From: Thelephora terrestris
Taxonomy: Eukaryota; Basidiomycota; Agaricomycetes; Thelephorales; Thelephoraceae
DNA: 64,000 bases
NCBI GenBank assembly: GCA_015956445.1
Contig: WIUZ02000015.1
Span: 708,001 to 772,000, forward strand
Direction of reading: 5' to 3'
Positions 44,738-54,212 of this stretch are shown here, one piece after another. Within the stretch, counting starts at the first letter, position 1; each line of letters opens with the position of its first letter. Position numbers and translations under genes: made by a program. The notes under the pieces were generated by a model. It made no database searches and was not told the DNA's origin. It was given only the letters and a program-made list of their open reading frames with translations.

Positions 44738-47700
44738 ATGTCTTCCTCTTCTAAGTGGACTCCTCCTGCTGCTGCCAGCGACCCGATTATCCTGGCCGCT
44801 ATGATACAGAGCGCCAAGGCGGTGAAGATCCCGGACGACGAGAAGCATCCCGATTGGGCTCGCCCCACGATCAAGGCCTTGGTGTCGGCTCAGGGACGTC
44901 CGGAAGCGTTTGAGCCCGTCTGGGCGACGGTCCTGCCGTTTTGGCGGCTCGAGGGGTTGGAGGAAAGGCTGGAGGAGGATAAGGAGTTGCGGGACCCTTG
45001 GGCGATGCATGCGTTGGCTTGGCTGGTGAGTCGAGTCGCGACGTTTCGATGTGGCGGGAGGGAGGGACTAAATCGTCGAGTTTGTAGGCTCGTCATCGGG
45101 ACGTGTGCCGTAGTTTTGGGCTCCCGCCTCTGCAGTTGATCGTCGACTGGGCAGACGCGGCAGAGTCCATTGGTTGGTTAACTCCGGGCTCGACCCCTTT
45201 TGGTGAGGATGCAGAGGAGGCTCCCGCACCCGTGATTAGTCGTCAATCGACGCTTCGACCGGTCGGGAGTGCTGGGGGGGCTACTACGCCGGCTATGAGT
45301 CGTCAGCCGTCTATCCAGGCGGTCAGGAGCACGGTGGGCGATCTGCCGCCTCCCACTAGTCGCGAGCCCTCCATTCAGCCAACTCCACAGGTGTCCGAGC
45401 GAGACGAGGACTTTGAGATGGAGGATACGCCCAGAAGGAGCGCTGGGGGTGGTCGGAACACGACGGGGGGTAAAAGTGCACTCATCCCATACGTTGCCGT
45501 CCCTCCTCGTCCCCAGGCTACCAGAAGGGATGTTTCGGCCACGGAGTCGAACGTCGGGTCGAAGCGGGATCTCCCCAGCTCGCCGAGTAAGGAGGAGTCC
45601 ACCTCAAAACGTTCGCGGACGACGGGTACCACCGGGAAGGGGAAGGGCGTTCAACGTGATCACGTCCCGGCCTTTCCAGCCATCGACCTCTCCGGCGAGA
45701 CATATGAGGAGGAGGAGCAGCTGAATACGGTGAAGTTTCCGGGTGCGCGCAAATACGTGAGTCTTTTAAACCTTTCGCGCTGTATTCGGGAGGTCTCATA
45801 TTTCTTCCAGACGTGTGATCGGTGCGACTCGTCCTCGTCGAAGGTGGTGAAGGATGCGTGTCGTCCAACCTGGTGCCTCGCGCTCAAGGAGGAGCGTCCG
45901 ACCTTCATCTGCGCAGCCTGTAGGAAGGACAAGAAGGGTTGCTCCTTCAAATGGATGACTTTCGGGATCACTGGTTGGCCCACGGTTACTCGCACGCCCG
46001 CGGGAGATCGTCGTCGCAGGAAGGAGGCCGCGGACCGTCGCAAGACGGAGGTTCCTACGAACGAGCTTGCCGACGACGGTGGGAAAGTCCCGAAACCGAA
46101 GAGAGCCCCTCGCGTGAGGAAGGCTGCGACCTCTGCGGCTTCTGAGCCCTCCCCCTCCGTTTCTACCCGCTCCAAGACTAAGGCTGCCACACACTGGGGG
46201 CAGGGGTTGGTTTACTGAGTCAGTAAACTGTGAGTAAATCACAAGTAAATGGAAAAAGAACCTAGCAAAATACTTGCCTGGCAAGCGCAAAGCAAATTCA
46301 CAATTTACTAAGCCAATTTACCTGCAATTTACTGGGTTCAGTAGGCGCTCAGTATGTTTACAGTTTACTGGGTCATGTGACCACAATTTCCCCATTAGGT
46401 AAACCTCGGAAAAATTCACAATTTACTGAATAAATTTACCTGCAATTTACTGAGCCACTTGCCCAATCAGTATTTTTTTAATTTTCTGAGTGGTTTGATC
46501 ACGGTTTACTGGACTCAGTAAACTGGAAGAAAACCCAAACTGGTTTACTGACGACGTCCCTGATTGGTCAATTTGAAAAATAACCGAAAATTTACCTGGA
46601 CGTGTCATTGTCAGTAAACTGCAAGTTTTCTTTCAGTAAATTGGAAATACACGTCAGGTAAACTGGGAAAACACGTGACGGTTTGATTGTGGTTTACTGG
46701 ACCCAGTAAATCAGAAAAAAACCTAACCAGTTTACTGATGATGTACCTGATTGGCTAATTTGAAAAAAACTCGAAAATTTACCAGGACATGTCTTTATCA
46801 GTAAACTGCAAGTTTTCTTTCAGTAAATCACAAGTACACGTAAAGTAAACCAGAAAACACGTGTAAACTGTAAGTAAATTCAAAGTTTACATGTTTTCTG
46901 GTTTACTTTACGTGTACTTGTGATTTACTGAAAGAAAACTTGCAGTTTACTGATAAAGACATGTCCTGGTAAATTTTCGAGTTTTTTTCAAATTAGCCAA
47001 TCAGGTACATCATCAGTAAACTGGTTAGGTTTTTTTCTGATTTACTGGGTCCAGTAAACCACAATCAAACCGTCACGTGTTTTCCCAGTTTACCTGACGT
47101 GTATTTCCAATTTACTGAAAGAAAACTTGCAGTTTACTGACAATGACACGTCCAGGTAAATTTTCGGTTATTTTTCAAATTGACCAATCAGGGACGTCGT
47201 CAGTAAACCAGTTTGGGTTTTCTTCCAGTTTACTGAGTCCAGTAAACCGTGATCAAACCACTCAGAAAATTAAAAAAATACTGATTGGGCAAGTGGCTCA
47301 GTAAATTGCAGGTAAATTTATTCAGTAAATTGTGAATTTTTCCGAGGTTTACCTAATGGGGAAATTGTGGTCACATGACCCAGTAAACTGTAAACATACT
47401 GAGCGCCTACTGAACCCAGTAAATTGCAGGTAAATTGGCTCAGTAAATTGTGAATTTGCTTTGCGCTTGCCAGGCAAGTATTTTGCTAGGTTCTTTTTCC
47501 ATTTACTTGTGATTTACTCACAGTTTACTGACTCAGTAAACCAACCCCTGCCCCCAGTGACAGCAAGTTCGAATGTTGCGCTTCCCACAGTCGCGATGGC
47601 TGGTCTGTCTGTCGGGGGTCCCTCTTCAGGACTTCACAGCTGGGAGGTCGATCTCCGTGAGTTCGAGCAGGAGTGGGGCCCGTCGACGGATTCCCCGGTT

Positions 47701-48048
47701 GCTGTGGAGCAACTTCGCGCGGCTCTTCGTTCCCAGCTTGCCAAGGAGCGCAACGAGGTGGACGAGATTGCTGATCTCGTCGCGAGTCGTCGGTACATTG
47801 CGAAGAGGATCCTGGCTAGGATGAACGAGGAGATCAATCGCCGTGGTGGGGAGGAGATCTGGGACTCCTCTGACTTTGCGTGTTCGGGAGAGGAAGGGGG
47901 CGACGGTGATGTGTCTGTGGGGGCTGTGAGTGACGACGAGGTGTTTTCGGATGGTGGGGCTGCGGTGAGGGATGTGGGAGAGGAGCTTCGGGATGTTGAC
48001 GACGTTGAGGACTCGGGTATGGTTGCGGAGGGGTCGCGAAGGGTCTGA
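44738..48048 (+). CDS. gypsy antisense gene A, Cys-rich protein, split by a palindrome
   Basis: A plus-strand gene inside a minus-strand gypsy element. Exons 44738-45025, 45088-45756 and 45811-46191 join in frame through 62- and 54-bp introns. The last exon resumes at 47563 after a 1,368-bp insert plus its ACA duplication and ends at 48048, predicting about 607 aa without the insert. The N-terminus (HPDWARPTIKALVSAQGRPE, WAMHALAWL) is helical. The middle is Ser/Pro-rich. A Cys cluster with spacing C-x2-C-x11-C-x4-C-x11-C-x2-C-x6-C (TCDRC, CRPTWC, CAACRKDKKGC) probably binds zinc; its last half resembles a GAL4-type half-site. A basic RRRRKEAADRR region, a coiled-coil-like part and an acidic tail follow. 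Function unknown; a DNA- or RNA-binding regulator is a guess. The insert introduces stops, so this copy is probably inactive unless the insert is spliced. Confidence 0.75.
46192..47559. mobile_element. 1,368-bp near-perfect palindromic element (palindrome 1)
   Basis: Two arms of about 675 bp are inverted copies, with only one arm mismatch found by eye (TTACTAAGCC against TTACTGAGCC); the centre is near 46875 with a loop of about 14 bp. It starts CACTGGGGGCAGGGG and ends in the exact complement CCCCTGCCCCCAGTG. It is flanked by the 3-bp duplication ACA (46189-46191 and 47560-47562). Each arm contains two tandem subrepeats of about 188 bp (starting 46516 and 46704) and many CAGTAAACTG/TTTACTG motifs. 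No transposase is encoded. End sequence and 3-bp duplication fit a non-autonomous CACTA-like element. It splits gypsy antisense gene A. Confidence 0.92.
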
Positions 48049-48289
48049 GGAATGGGGAGGAGGTCACGCGAACTTTTCAGCCATCATCATCATGTACTAC
48101 TAGTTTCTTGGCCTGTTTCTTTGCTGAATTCTCGTGTTTTCTTGGTCCGTAGCGTGTGGAGTGTGGTGAGACTCGTGGAATCGAGTTGGGTAAGGCGTGA
48201 GACGAGTTCTGCAAGGTGGGTACCTCCTCTGCGTCCTTCCAGCGGGTATGAACGATGATCGGGATGCGAGCGCGATATTGGGGACTGGC

Positions 48290-48305
48290 TCTCCTCGAGA
48301 CTTTT
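48290..48305. promoter_or_regulatory. internal copy of the polypurine-tract sequence
   Basis: TCTCCTCGAGACTTTT is identical to 44586-44601, and both are followed by a short inverted repeat (CAACCACCCTTGGTTG at the first site, TGACCGTCCTCGGTCA here). Each copy precedes one antisense gene (137 bp before gene A, 266 bp before gene B), so it may be a shared promoter element, or a second plus-strand priming site for reverse transcription. Confidence 0.5.
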
Positions 48306-48570
48306 GAACACTGACCGTCCTCGGTCACAACAACGACGGGGTGAAATGCTGAAACGCCTGGAAATGGCGGGATGGTCGGCCAGCATTGAATCGGGAGCCC
48401 ACCCGGCTCAGAGGCACGATAACACGGGCCGGACGGGATGATCGGGACGGTGCCGGCATCTTCCGAATCACGTGGGACACCGTACGGTCCGCGAGGACGG
48501 GGGAAAACGTCAGGGAGGGGGATCGAGTGAAAAAAAAATTTTGAAGTCCACCACCACCAGCACGACCGCA

Positions 48571-49881
48571 ATGCCTCTCATCGGGAATCACTATCTCACC
48601 GACGGCGACAATCCTGTGTGGATAAACAACCTTGAAGCTCGCGATCCCCCCACTGATCGTCCAGGGGTCGGCTTTCTCGACATCACTCTTGCAGATATCG
48701 TGGAACGCGTTCGGAGCGAGCGTGGGGATCGCGATGCCTTGGAAAGGGCCACGAGCTCAGATGCCCTCTTCGGATTCGCTATCAGGGCTATTGAGGACGA
48801 TCGAGGTCGCCCAGGGCGTCTGGGGGAGGACAGGGTTTGGAGGCGCCTCCTAGAGATGGGTCTCGCTGCTGATGGGATGTCGGGAGACGTTCGTGAAAGC
48901 ATCGCGACACGACAAGCCGTTCGTTATACCGCTGTAATCGCGAACGAGCTCATGAGGCGTCAGGAGGGACTCGAAAACAGGGTATGTCGCCGGGAGTGGT
49001 CGCGTCCGAGCATAGTGCTAACTCTTGAATGGTAGATTGAGGAAGTCCGTCTTCGCAATGAATGGTTGAGGATCCGCGTGGGAGTGATGGACCAGGCTAT
49101 GGACGAAATGGATCGGCACTACACCGCAGAGAGCGAGGCCGGGAGTCACTATGTGAGTCCCCGCTGTCCCGCGCAGGGTCGTGACGCTGACTGGAGCACA
49201 GGTCAGGGGTCTGAACGGCAGGATCACGTGGCTGGAGCAATCGCTCGCGGACTTCGTCGAGGCGTCTCTCATGCGTCGGGAGTACTATGGGGAAGTTGGG
49301 GTCCGTCGCGAGGAAGTCACCGCTACCGCGGAGGAGCCGGTAGCCGTTGGTGGGGTGGAAGATCCGCCTGTGGTTACGGAGTTCCACGCTCAGGCGACGG
49401 ACGAGGACTTGGATATTGTTCTTGCGCACGGGGAAGATCGCGAGGAGGCTCCGGTGCCGCTCGAGCGCGCCGAAACCGCTGATACCACGGGGGGTGTTGA
49501 CCATGTGAGTTCATCAACTTTGTCGCGACGTCCACTGGTTGACCTGGGGAATCGTAGGTACCAACGCCAGGTGCGACGGTCGTCGGGGCTAACACCATCC
49601 CGCAAGAGGGTCCACCGCCTTCCTATACACGCCACCGCAACTACGGGCGACTCTCTCCTGCGGAATCAGACGTGGCCGCTCGTGTACGCATGCTGCAGCA
49701 CGCTGTCGCCTACATGCTCCGTGCTCGTGAGATGTTCGCGAGATCCACGGGCAGATATGCGGGATATGAAGATGACCTTGACCCCACGGAGGACGCCATG
49801 ATGAACGCGGTTGGGGAGACCTCGCGACGCATTCGGGCTGAGTTTGGAGAGGGTCGCGACCGCAGAGGTGACGGGGCATAG
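48571..49881 (+). CDS. gypsy antisense gene B, helical protein of unknown function (384 aa)
   Basis: Four exons, 48571-48981, 49036-49152, 49202-49504 and 49558-49881, join in frame through 54-, 49- and 53-bp GT-AG introns. The first ATG gives MPLIGNHYLTDGDNPVW. The protein has no recognisable domain: an N-terminal charged region (LADIVERVRSERGDRD), a helical, probably coiled-coil middle across the exon junctions (RLRNEWLRIRVGVMDQAMDE; ITWLEQSLADFVEASLMRR), an acidic linker and a helical C-terminus. It ends 218 bp from the stop of pol, so the two genes converge tail to tail. Together with gene A it forms an accessory block carried by the element. Keeping frame across three introns implies recent selection. 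Confidence 0.75.
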
Positions 49882-50099
49882 CCCAAGGTAAGAGTGAACT
49901 AGCTGGTCATTGATGCGCAACTGCAAAGACAAAGGGGTTGTAAAGATGATGAAAGAAGAATAGCGGGCGAAGGAAACGTGGGTGTCTAGAAGGTAGATCG
50001 AAAGTGAGACAGCATTAGAATCTTAGAAGGGGGCGGAAAAAGTGAATAGAGAGGTGCATAGCTATAGTCCGGAATAAATACGAGACAGGTTGGTCTGTC

Positions 50100-53000
50100 C
50101 TAGAACGAAGGGGAGGGAACCTCGCGATAAGATCCAACAGCGGGGTCCAAGGAATCGAAGAAGTGGACATCTTCAGGGTCCTCGCTGGTGGAGTCCTCGT
50201 CGTCGGGAAGAGTCGCGAAGCTTGGGTCGCGAGTCTCCGTACGAGCAAGGTAGGGAATCAGACGAAACCCGGCTACCCTGAGCTGAGACTGGGCGCCGTC
50301 GAGTTCAGCGACGATGTAAGAGGGGCCAGCCTTCTTGCGAATGACGACATAGGGGCCATTGTACCGGGGCTTGGTCTTGCGGTTCAGGGACTCTTCGATG
50401 CGGGAATTCCGAACGAGGACCAGGGATCCGGGCTTGAAATCGAAGTCTACAATCTGTGAACCATGGCGCTTCTCAAACCGTTCTAGGTTCTTGATGCGGG
50501 AAGCGGTAACTGTCTCCTGCATCTTTTCGATATCTTCCTCACGCTTCGCCAGCTGACGAGCCCGGATCGCGATGAGTTCCTCGGTAGAGATGCCAAAGTC
50601 TTGGGCAGGGACGAGGTAAGTGGCTTCGAGAATGTCAAAGGGGAGGATGGGGTGGACACCGTGGACCATGTAGTAAGGGGAGAACCCAGTCGCCTTCCGC
50701 ACAGTGACACGCTCGGCCCAGAAGACCTGCGGGAGAACCTCGCGCCACTTGGACTCGTTTCCATGACAGGTTTTCATGACAGCTTCACGGACATCAAAGT
50801 GCTTCGACTCGACAATCCCATTGGCTCGGGAGTTGTAGCCAGAGATGCGGATGTGTCGTATACCGTATCGCGATGCGAGGATGTCGAGGGCTGCGATATA
50901 GGAGGAACCGTTGTCGGTGACAATCTCGGCGATGCCACCCCAACGACACAGGAGGTCCTGGAAGATGAAGTCGGCGATGACCTTGGCAGACTCGGAGGTA
51001 GTTGCCCGAGCTTCGGGGTAAGATGTAAGCGCATCGCGAGCATGGATGACGTATCGGTAGCTTCCAGTCCTGGGCATAAGAAAGGTATCGATATGGGCTT
51101 TCCAAAACAAGCCGGGAACGGTCGGGACGGTTGGCGGGATGTAGAAATATTCGGTTTGGCGCAGCTGACACTCGTGGCATGTCTTGACGTACCATCGGAC
51201 GTTCTCACTGAGGCAGGGCCACCAGAAACGCAGAAGGAGGTTGGCTGTCGTCGCGAAGGCTCCCTTGTGGCCGAGGTTGTCGTGGGCAAACCGAATGAGG
51301 CGGAGGCGATCTGAAGGAGGAGGAACGAGCTGTGGGCTACCCTTGCGATTCTTCCGGAACAGCTTGTTGCCAACGAGGAAGTAGTCTGTGGCTTGGCGGA
51401 TGAACTGCCGGTAGTCGTGGTCAGAGAGGTCTGGAGGGCGCTCCAAGTCGGACAGGAACTTCTGTATCACGACCAGCCGTTCTTCACGACGGAGGCCTTT
51501 GGGGGACTGGGGGATCGCGACATCAGTCTCAGAATCCGGTGAGGAGGATCGCGACGGAGCGGCAGAGTCGTCGGGAGGTTCTGGAGAGGGTCGAGGGGAA
51601 GGAGAGGAGGCATGCAGAGCTGGTTCGGGTTCAATGGCAAATAATATAGAAGGTGCTGGGTCTAGGGGGGATCGAGGTGTGTTGACTTCAAGGAAGAATC
51701 CTGCGCCGAGGTCAATCCACTCTTCCAGTTCGTCCGGATCGTCGGGAGGCGGATCCTCAGGGGCGCGAGGACGGCGGGAGAGACCGTCAGCTCCGGTGTG
51801 CTTGTCAGCGGGGACGTGGACGAGTTCGAAGTCAAAGAGTAGGATGGCGGATATCCATCGGTTCACGGCGTCGTTGGGATGGAGCGTAGGGTTATTGAGC
51901 ATCCCCTTGATAAACTTGGCATCCATTTCCACAGTGAGTTTCTTCACGCCGATGGTGTAAATCTGCGTCTGCTTGAGTGCGCGAAACAGCCCGAAGAGCT
52001 CGAGCTTGGCCTGAGAGTATCGCGACTCGCGATCGTTGAACGTGATGGACCCGAATCGACTGGGGTAGCGTTTTCCGTCTTCACCGACCTGAAGGAGAAT
52101 GAAACCAACACCGTTCATGCAGGAGTCGACGGCTAGGATGACTGGGCGTTGCGACTCGTAGTCGATAGGGCGTAGAGCTGGTGAGTTTACGATCGCGGCC
52201 TTGAGGTTCTCGATAGCTGCCAACTGCGGGGGTCCGATTTCGAAGGGTTCGTCTTTCCGTGTTAGCTGGATGAGGGGCCTTGCGACGAGAGTGTAGTTCT
52301 TGATGAAGATTCGAAGGACTCCACAGGTTCCCAGAAAAGCTCGAACCTCTGAAACATTTGTCGGGACTGGCCAGTCCTGGATGGCCTGGATTCGCGAAGG
52401 ATCCGCGATACGACCTTCGTAAGTACAGATGTGTCCAAGGATGTCGGCCTGAGGTACTCCGATGAAGGCCTTCTTCCCGCTAAACGTAGCCCCGTAGGAC
52501 TTGACGCGCTGGATGATCCGGTGGACTGCTTGGAAGTGCTCCCAGACGAATCGTCGTATGCCTGGGTTTTTGGGGATAGTCTCATACGTTCCGTCGGGAA
52601 GCTCGTATCGCGACTTTGGGCCTTTGATGGGGACGTCGTCGGCGAAAGGCTGGGTCCAGTGTGGAATCTCGGGTCGAAGGATGTGGGATACGTCGCCCTG
52701 TAACACGGCTGGGGAGTTCGTCCAACCCATCGGTAGAACTGTGAGTCGGAACGCGCCGAGGGGAGTGTTGAACGTGGTCATGTCGCGAGAGTCGGGATGA
52801 AGCTGACGCTGGTCGAAGGAAACGTATAGGTCGAGCGTGGTGTAGATGGAGCGACCAGCGAAGTCTTCGGCAACCACATCGGTGTAGGGAGGCATAGCGG
52901 CGTTCTTGATCGTAACGGCGTTGAGAGGCTCCAAGGAATGAACCAGACGTAATGACTTCCCATCCTTCTTGTAGACACAGAACCATCTACTGTTGTAGGA

Positions 53001-54212
53001 GGAGGACGAGGGTTCGTAGACACCGGACTGCCACTTGTTCTCGATGATCTGAGTAACCTCAGAGAGGATCCCGCGAGGGATGGGGCCTTGTCTGAGTACC
53101 CAGGGCGTGTGCGCGATGTGCGGGATCTCGATGGGGGCGAAGTACTTGGGATCAAATGTCCCTCTCTCGTCGTCAGTCCATGCGAATGCCGTGTGATGGG
53201 TGCTAACGATCCACTCCGCGAGCTTCACTTCTTCTGGTAGCAGAAGTCCTTTGCCAAGCGCCATTTGCTTCCGGCGTTCGGGAGTGAAGCGGGGGACGGG
53301 GGCGTATTCGGGATGGTGCGTAGGCAAGGGGGGCATGTCGGCAAGGGGGTCGGGATGGTCGTGCCGAATGATCCGAAAGTTCTCTGGCAGGGTGGTGGCG
53401 ACGGGTCGAGTCTTGTTCGCTACTTTCTTGTACAGGAACGTGGATCCACCGAAGGTTTCGCTAGCGAGCGGGATCTGGGAGTAGAGCTCCGATAACCACA
53501 TGCTGGCTGCTCGTGCGGGAGTAAGAGGGTCGAGAGGGGGAGATGGTAACTCTTCGCGAAGGGCTGCAAACTCTGTCGAAAGGTCGCGACGGGCGGGAGC
53601 GTTACCCATCGCGAGGAAGAGATGTTCTAGGCGTTCTGACGAAGTTCCTGCCACTTCGAGAGGTGGGTAACCGTCCTGGGTGCCTGCGTTGTTTTGGGGC
53701 GGTCCTTCCGTCACACTCGATCTGAGAGCTCTGTAGACCTCTAATGCCAGGTGGCGGGTGAGAGCTGGTGTCGATGAGGTGGTCGCGACGTCGGGAGGAT
53801 CGGGGATATCGAGAGTGTAGCGATCCGGTGGGGTCTCAGGATGGCCATCTATAGAATCGTATCCTATGAAGAAAGAGGAGAAAGGGGTGGGGGCAGCATA
53901 GTAGGATGATATGGGGAAAGGAGCAGAGGAGAGAAAAGGAGAAAGGACGGAGGAAATCGAGACAAGAGGAGGTGGGAGAGGAGACATAGGTGAAACTGAC
54001 GCAAGTTCTGGTAGAGGGGACCGGGACAGGGAGGTATCATAGGGTATCCGATGTTTTGCGGCCTGCAGCTTGGCGTGCACTGCAGACACTGGGAGTCGGT
54101 TTGGTCGGGACGCGGGAGTAGGTTCAGACGGCTCCACGAAGATGTGGGGCTCTTTGCGCGAGAGCGGGGGAGGTTGGGGCTCTGTCGCGACCGTAGTGCC
54201 GTCTGCTAATGA
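50100..54212 (-). CDS. gypsy pol (RT, RNase H, integrase), -1 frame to gag
   Basis: Open from the slippery site at 54212 to the stop at 50100 (1,371 codons); no ATG lies near its start, so it is expected as a gag-pol fusion. After a variable 200-residue region come reverse transcriptase (TTLDLYVSFDQR, PMGWTNSP, active site PFADD at about residue 524), RNase H (ILAVDSCMNGVG, RYSQAKLELFGL) and integrase. The integrase has an HHCC zinc domain (about 976-1016: FAHDNLGHKG, CHECQLRQ), a core with HIDTFL and IVTDNGSSY near 1096 plus a Glu in the GIVESKHFD context, and a C-terminal GPY/F motif (YNGPYVVIRKK). There is no chromodomain. FADD replaces the usual YxDD, and SF replaces the usual GY in the DLxxGYxQ block. 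The frame is uninterrupted. Confidence 0.95.
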   Translation of the reverse strand, partial: SLADGTTVATEPQPPPLSRKEPHIFVEPSEPTPASRPNRLPVSAVHAKLQAAKHRIPYDTSLSRSPLPELASVSPMSPLPPPLVSISSVLSPFLSSAPFPISSYYAAPTPFSSFFIGYDSIDGHPETPPDRYTLDIPDPPDVATTSSTPALTRHLALEVYRALRSSVTEGPPQNNAGTQDGYPPLEVAGTSSERLEHLFLAMGNAPARRDLSTEFAALREELPSPPLDPLTPARAASMWLSELYSQIPLASETFGGSTFLYKKVANKTRPVATTLPENFRIIRHDHPDPLADMPPLPTHHPEYAPVPRFTPERRKQMALGKGLLLPEEVKLAEWIVSTHHTAFAWTDDERGTFDPKYFAPIEIPHIAHTPWVLRQGPIPRGILSEVTQIIENKWQSGVYEPSSSSYNSRWFCVYKKDGKSLRLVHSLEPLNAVTIKNAAMPPYTDVVAEDFAGRSIYTTLDLYVSFDQRQLHPDSRDMTTFNTPLGAFRLTVLPMGWTNSPAVLQGDVSHILRPEIPHWTQPFADDVPIKGPKSRYELPDGTYETIPKNPGIRRFVWEHFQAVHRIIQRVKSYGATFSGKKAFIGVPQADILGHICTYEGRIADPSRIQAIQDWPVPTNVSEVRAFLGTCGVLRIFIKNYTLVARPLIQLTRKDEPFEIGPPQLAAIENLKAAIVNSPALRPIDYESQRPVILAVDSCMNGVGFILLQVGEDGKRYPSRFGSITFNDRESRYSQAKLELFGLFRALKQTQIYTIGVKKLTVEMDAKFIKGMLNNPTLHPNDAVNRWISAILLFDFELVHVPADKHTGADGLSRRPRAPEDPPPDDPDELEEWIDLGAGFFLEVNTPRSPLDPAPSILFAIEPEPALHASSPSPRPSPEPPDDSAAPSRSSSPDSETDVAIPQSPKGLRREERLVVIQKFLSDLERPPDLSDHDYRQFIRQATDYFLVGNKLFRKNRKGSPQLVPPPSDRLRLIRFAHDNLGHKGAFATTANLLLRFWWPCLSENVRWYVKTCHECQLRQTEYFYIPPTVPTVPGLFWKAHIDTFLMPRTGSYRYVIHARDALTSYPEARATTSESAKVIADFIFQDLLCRWGGIAEIVTDNGSSYIAALDILASRYGIRHIRISGYNSRANGIVESKHFDVREAVMKTCHGNESKWREVLPQVFWAERVTVRKATGFSPYYMVHGVHPILPFDILEATYLVPAQDFGISTEELIAIRARQLAKREEDIEKMQETVTASRIKNLERFEKRHGSQIVDFDFKPGSLVLVRNSRIEESLNRKTKPRYNGPYVVIRKKAGPSYIVAELDGAQSQLRVAGFRLIPYLARTETRDPSFATLPDDEDSTSEDPEDVHFFDSLDPAVGSYREVPSPSF

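Noticed and set aside
47461-47559. An N-terminal MRLPGKYFARFFFHLLVIY segment that looks like a signal anchor before the second half of gene A
   Set aside because: It is palindrome terminal sequence and appears identically on the opposite strand at the other end (46192-46290).
46192-47559. The palindrome as an intron of gene A
   Set aside because: GT and AG dinucleotides exist near its ends, but it has exact terminal inverted repeats and a target duplication, and excision at the element ends rather than at splice sites restores the frame.
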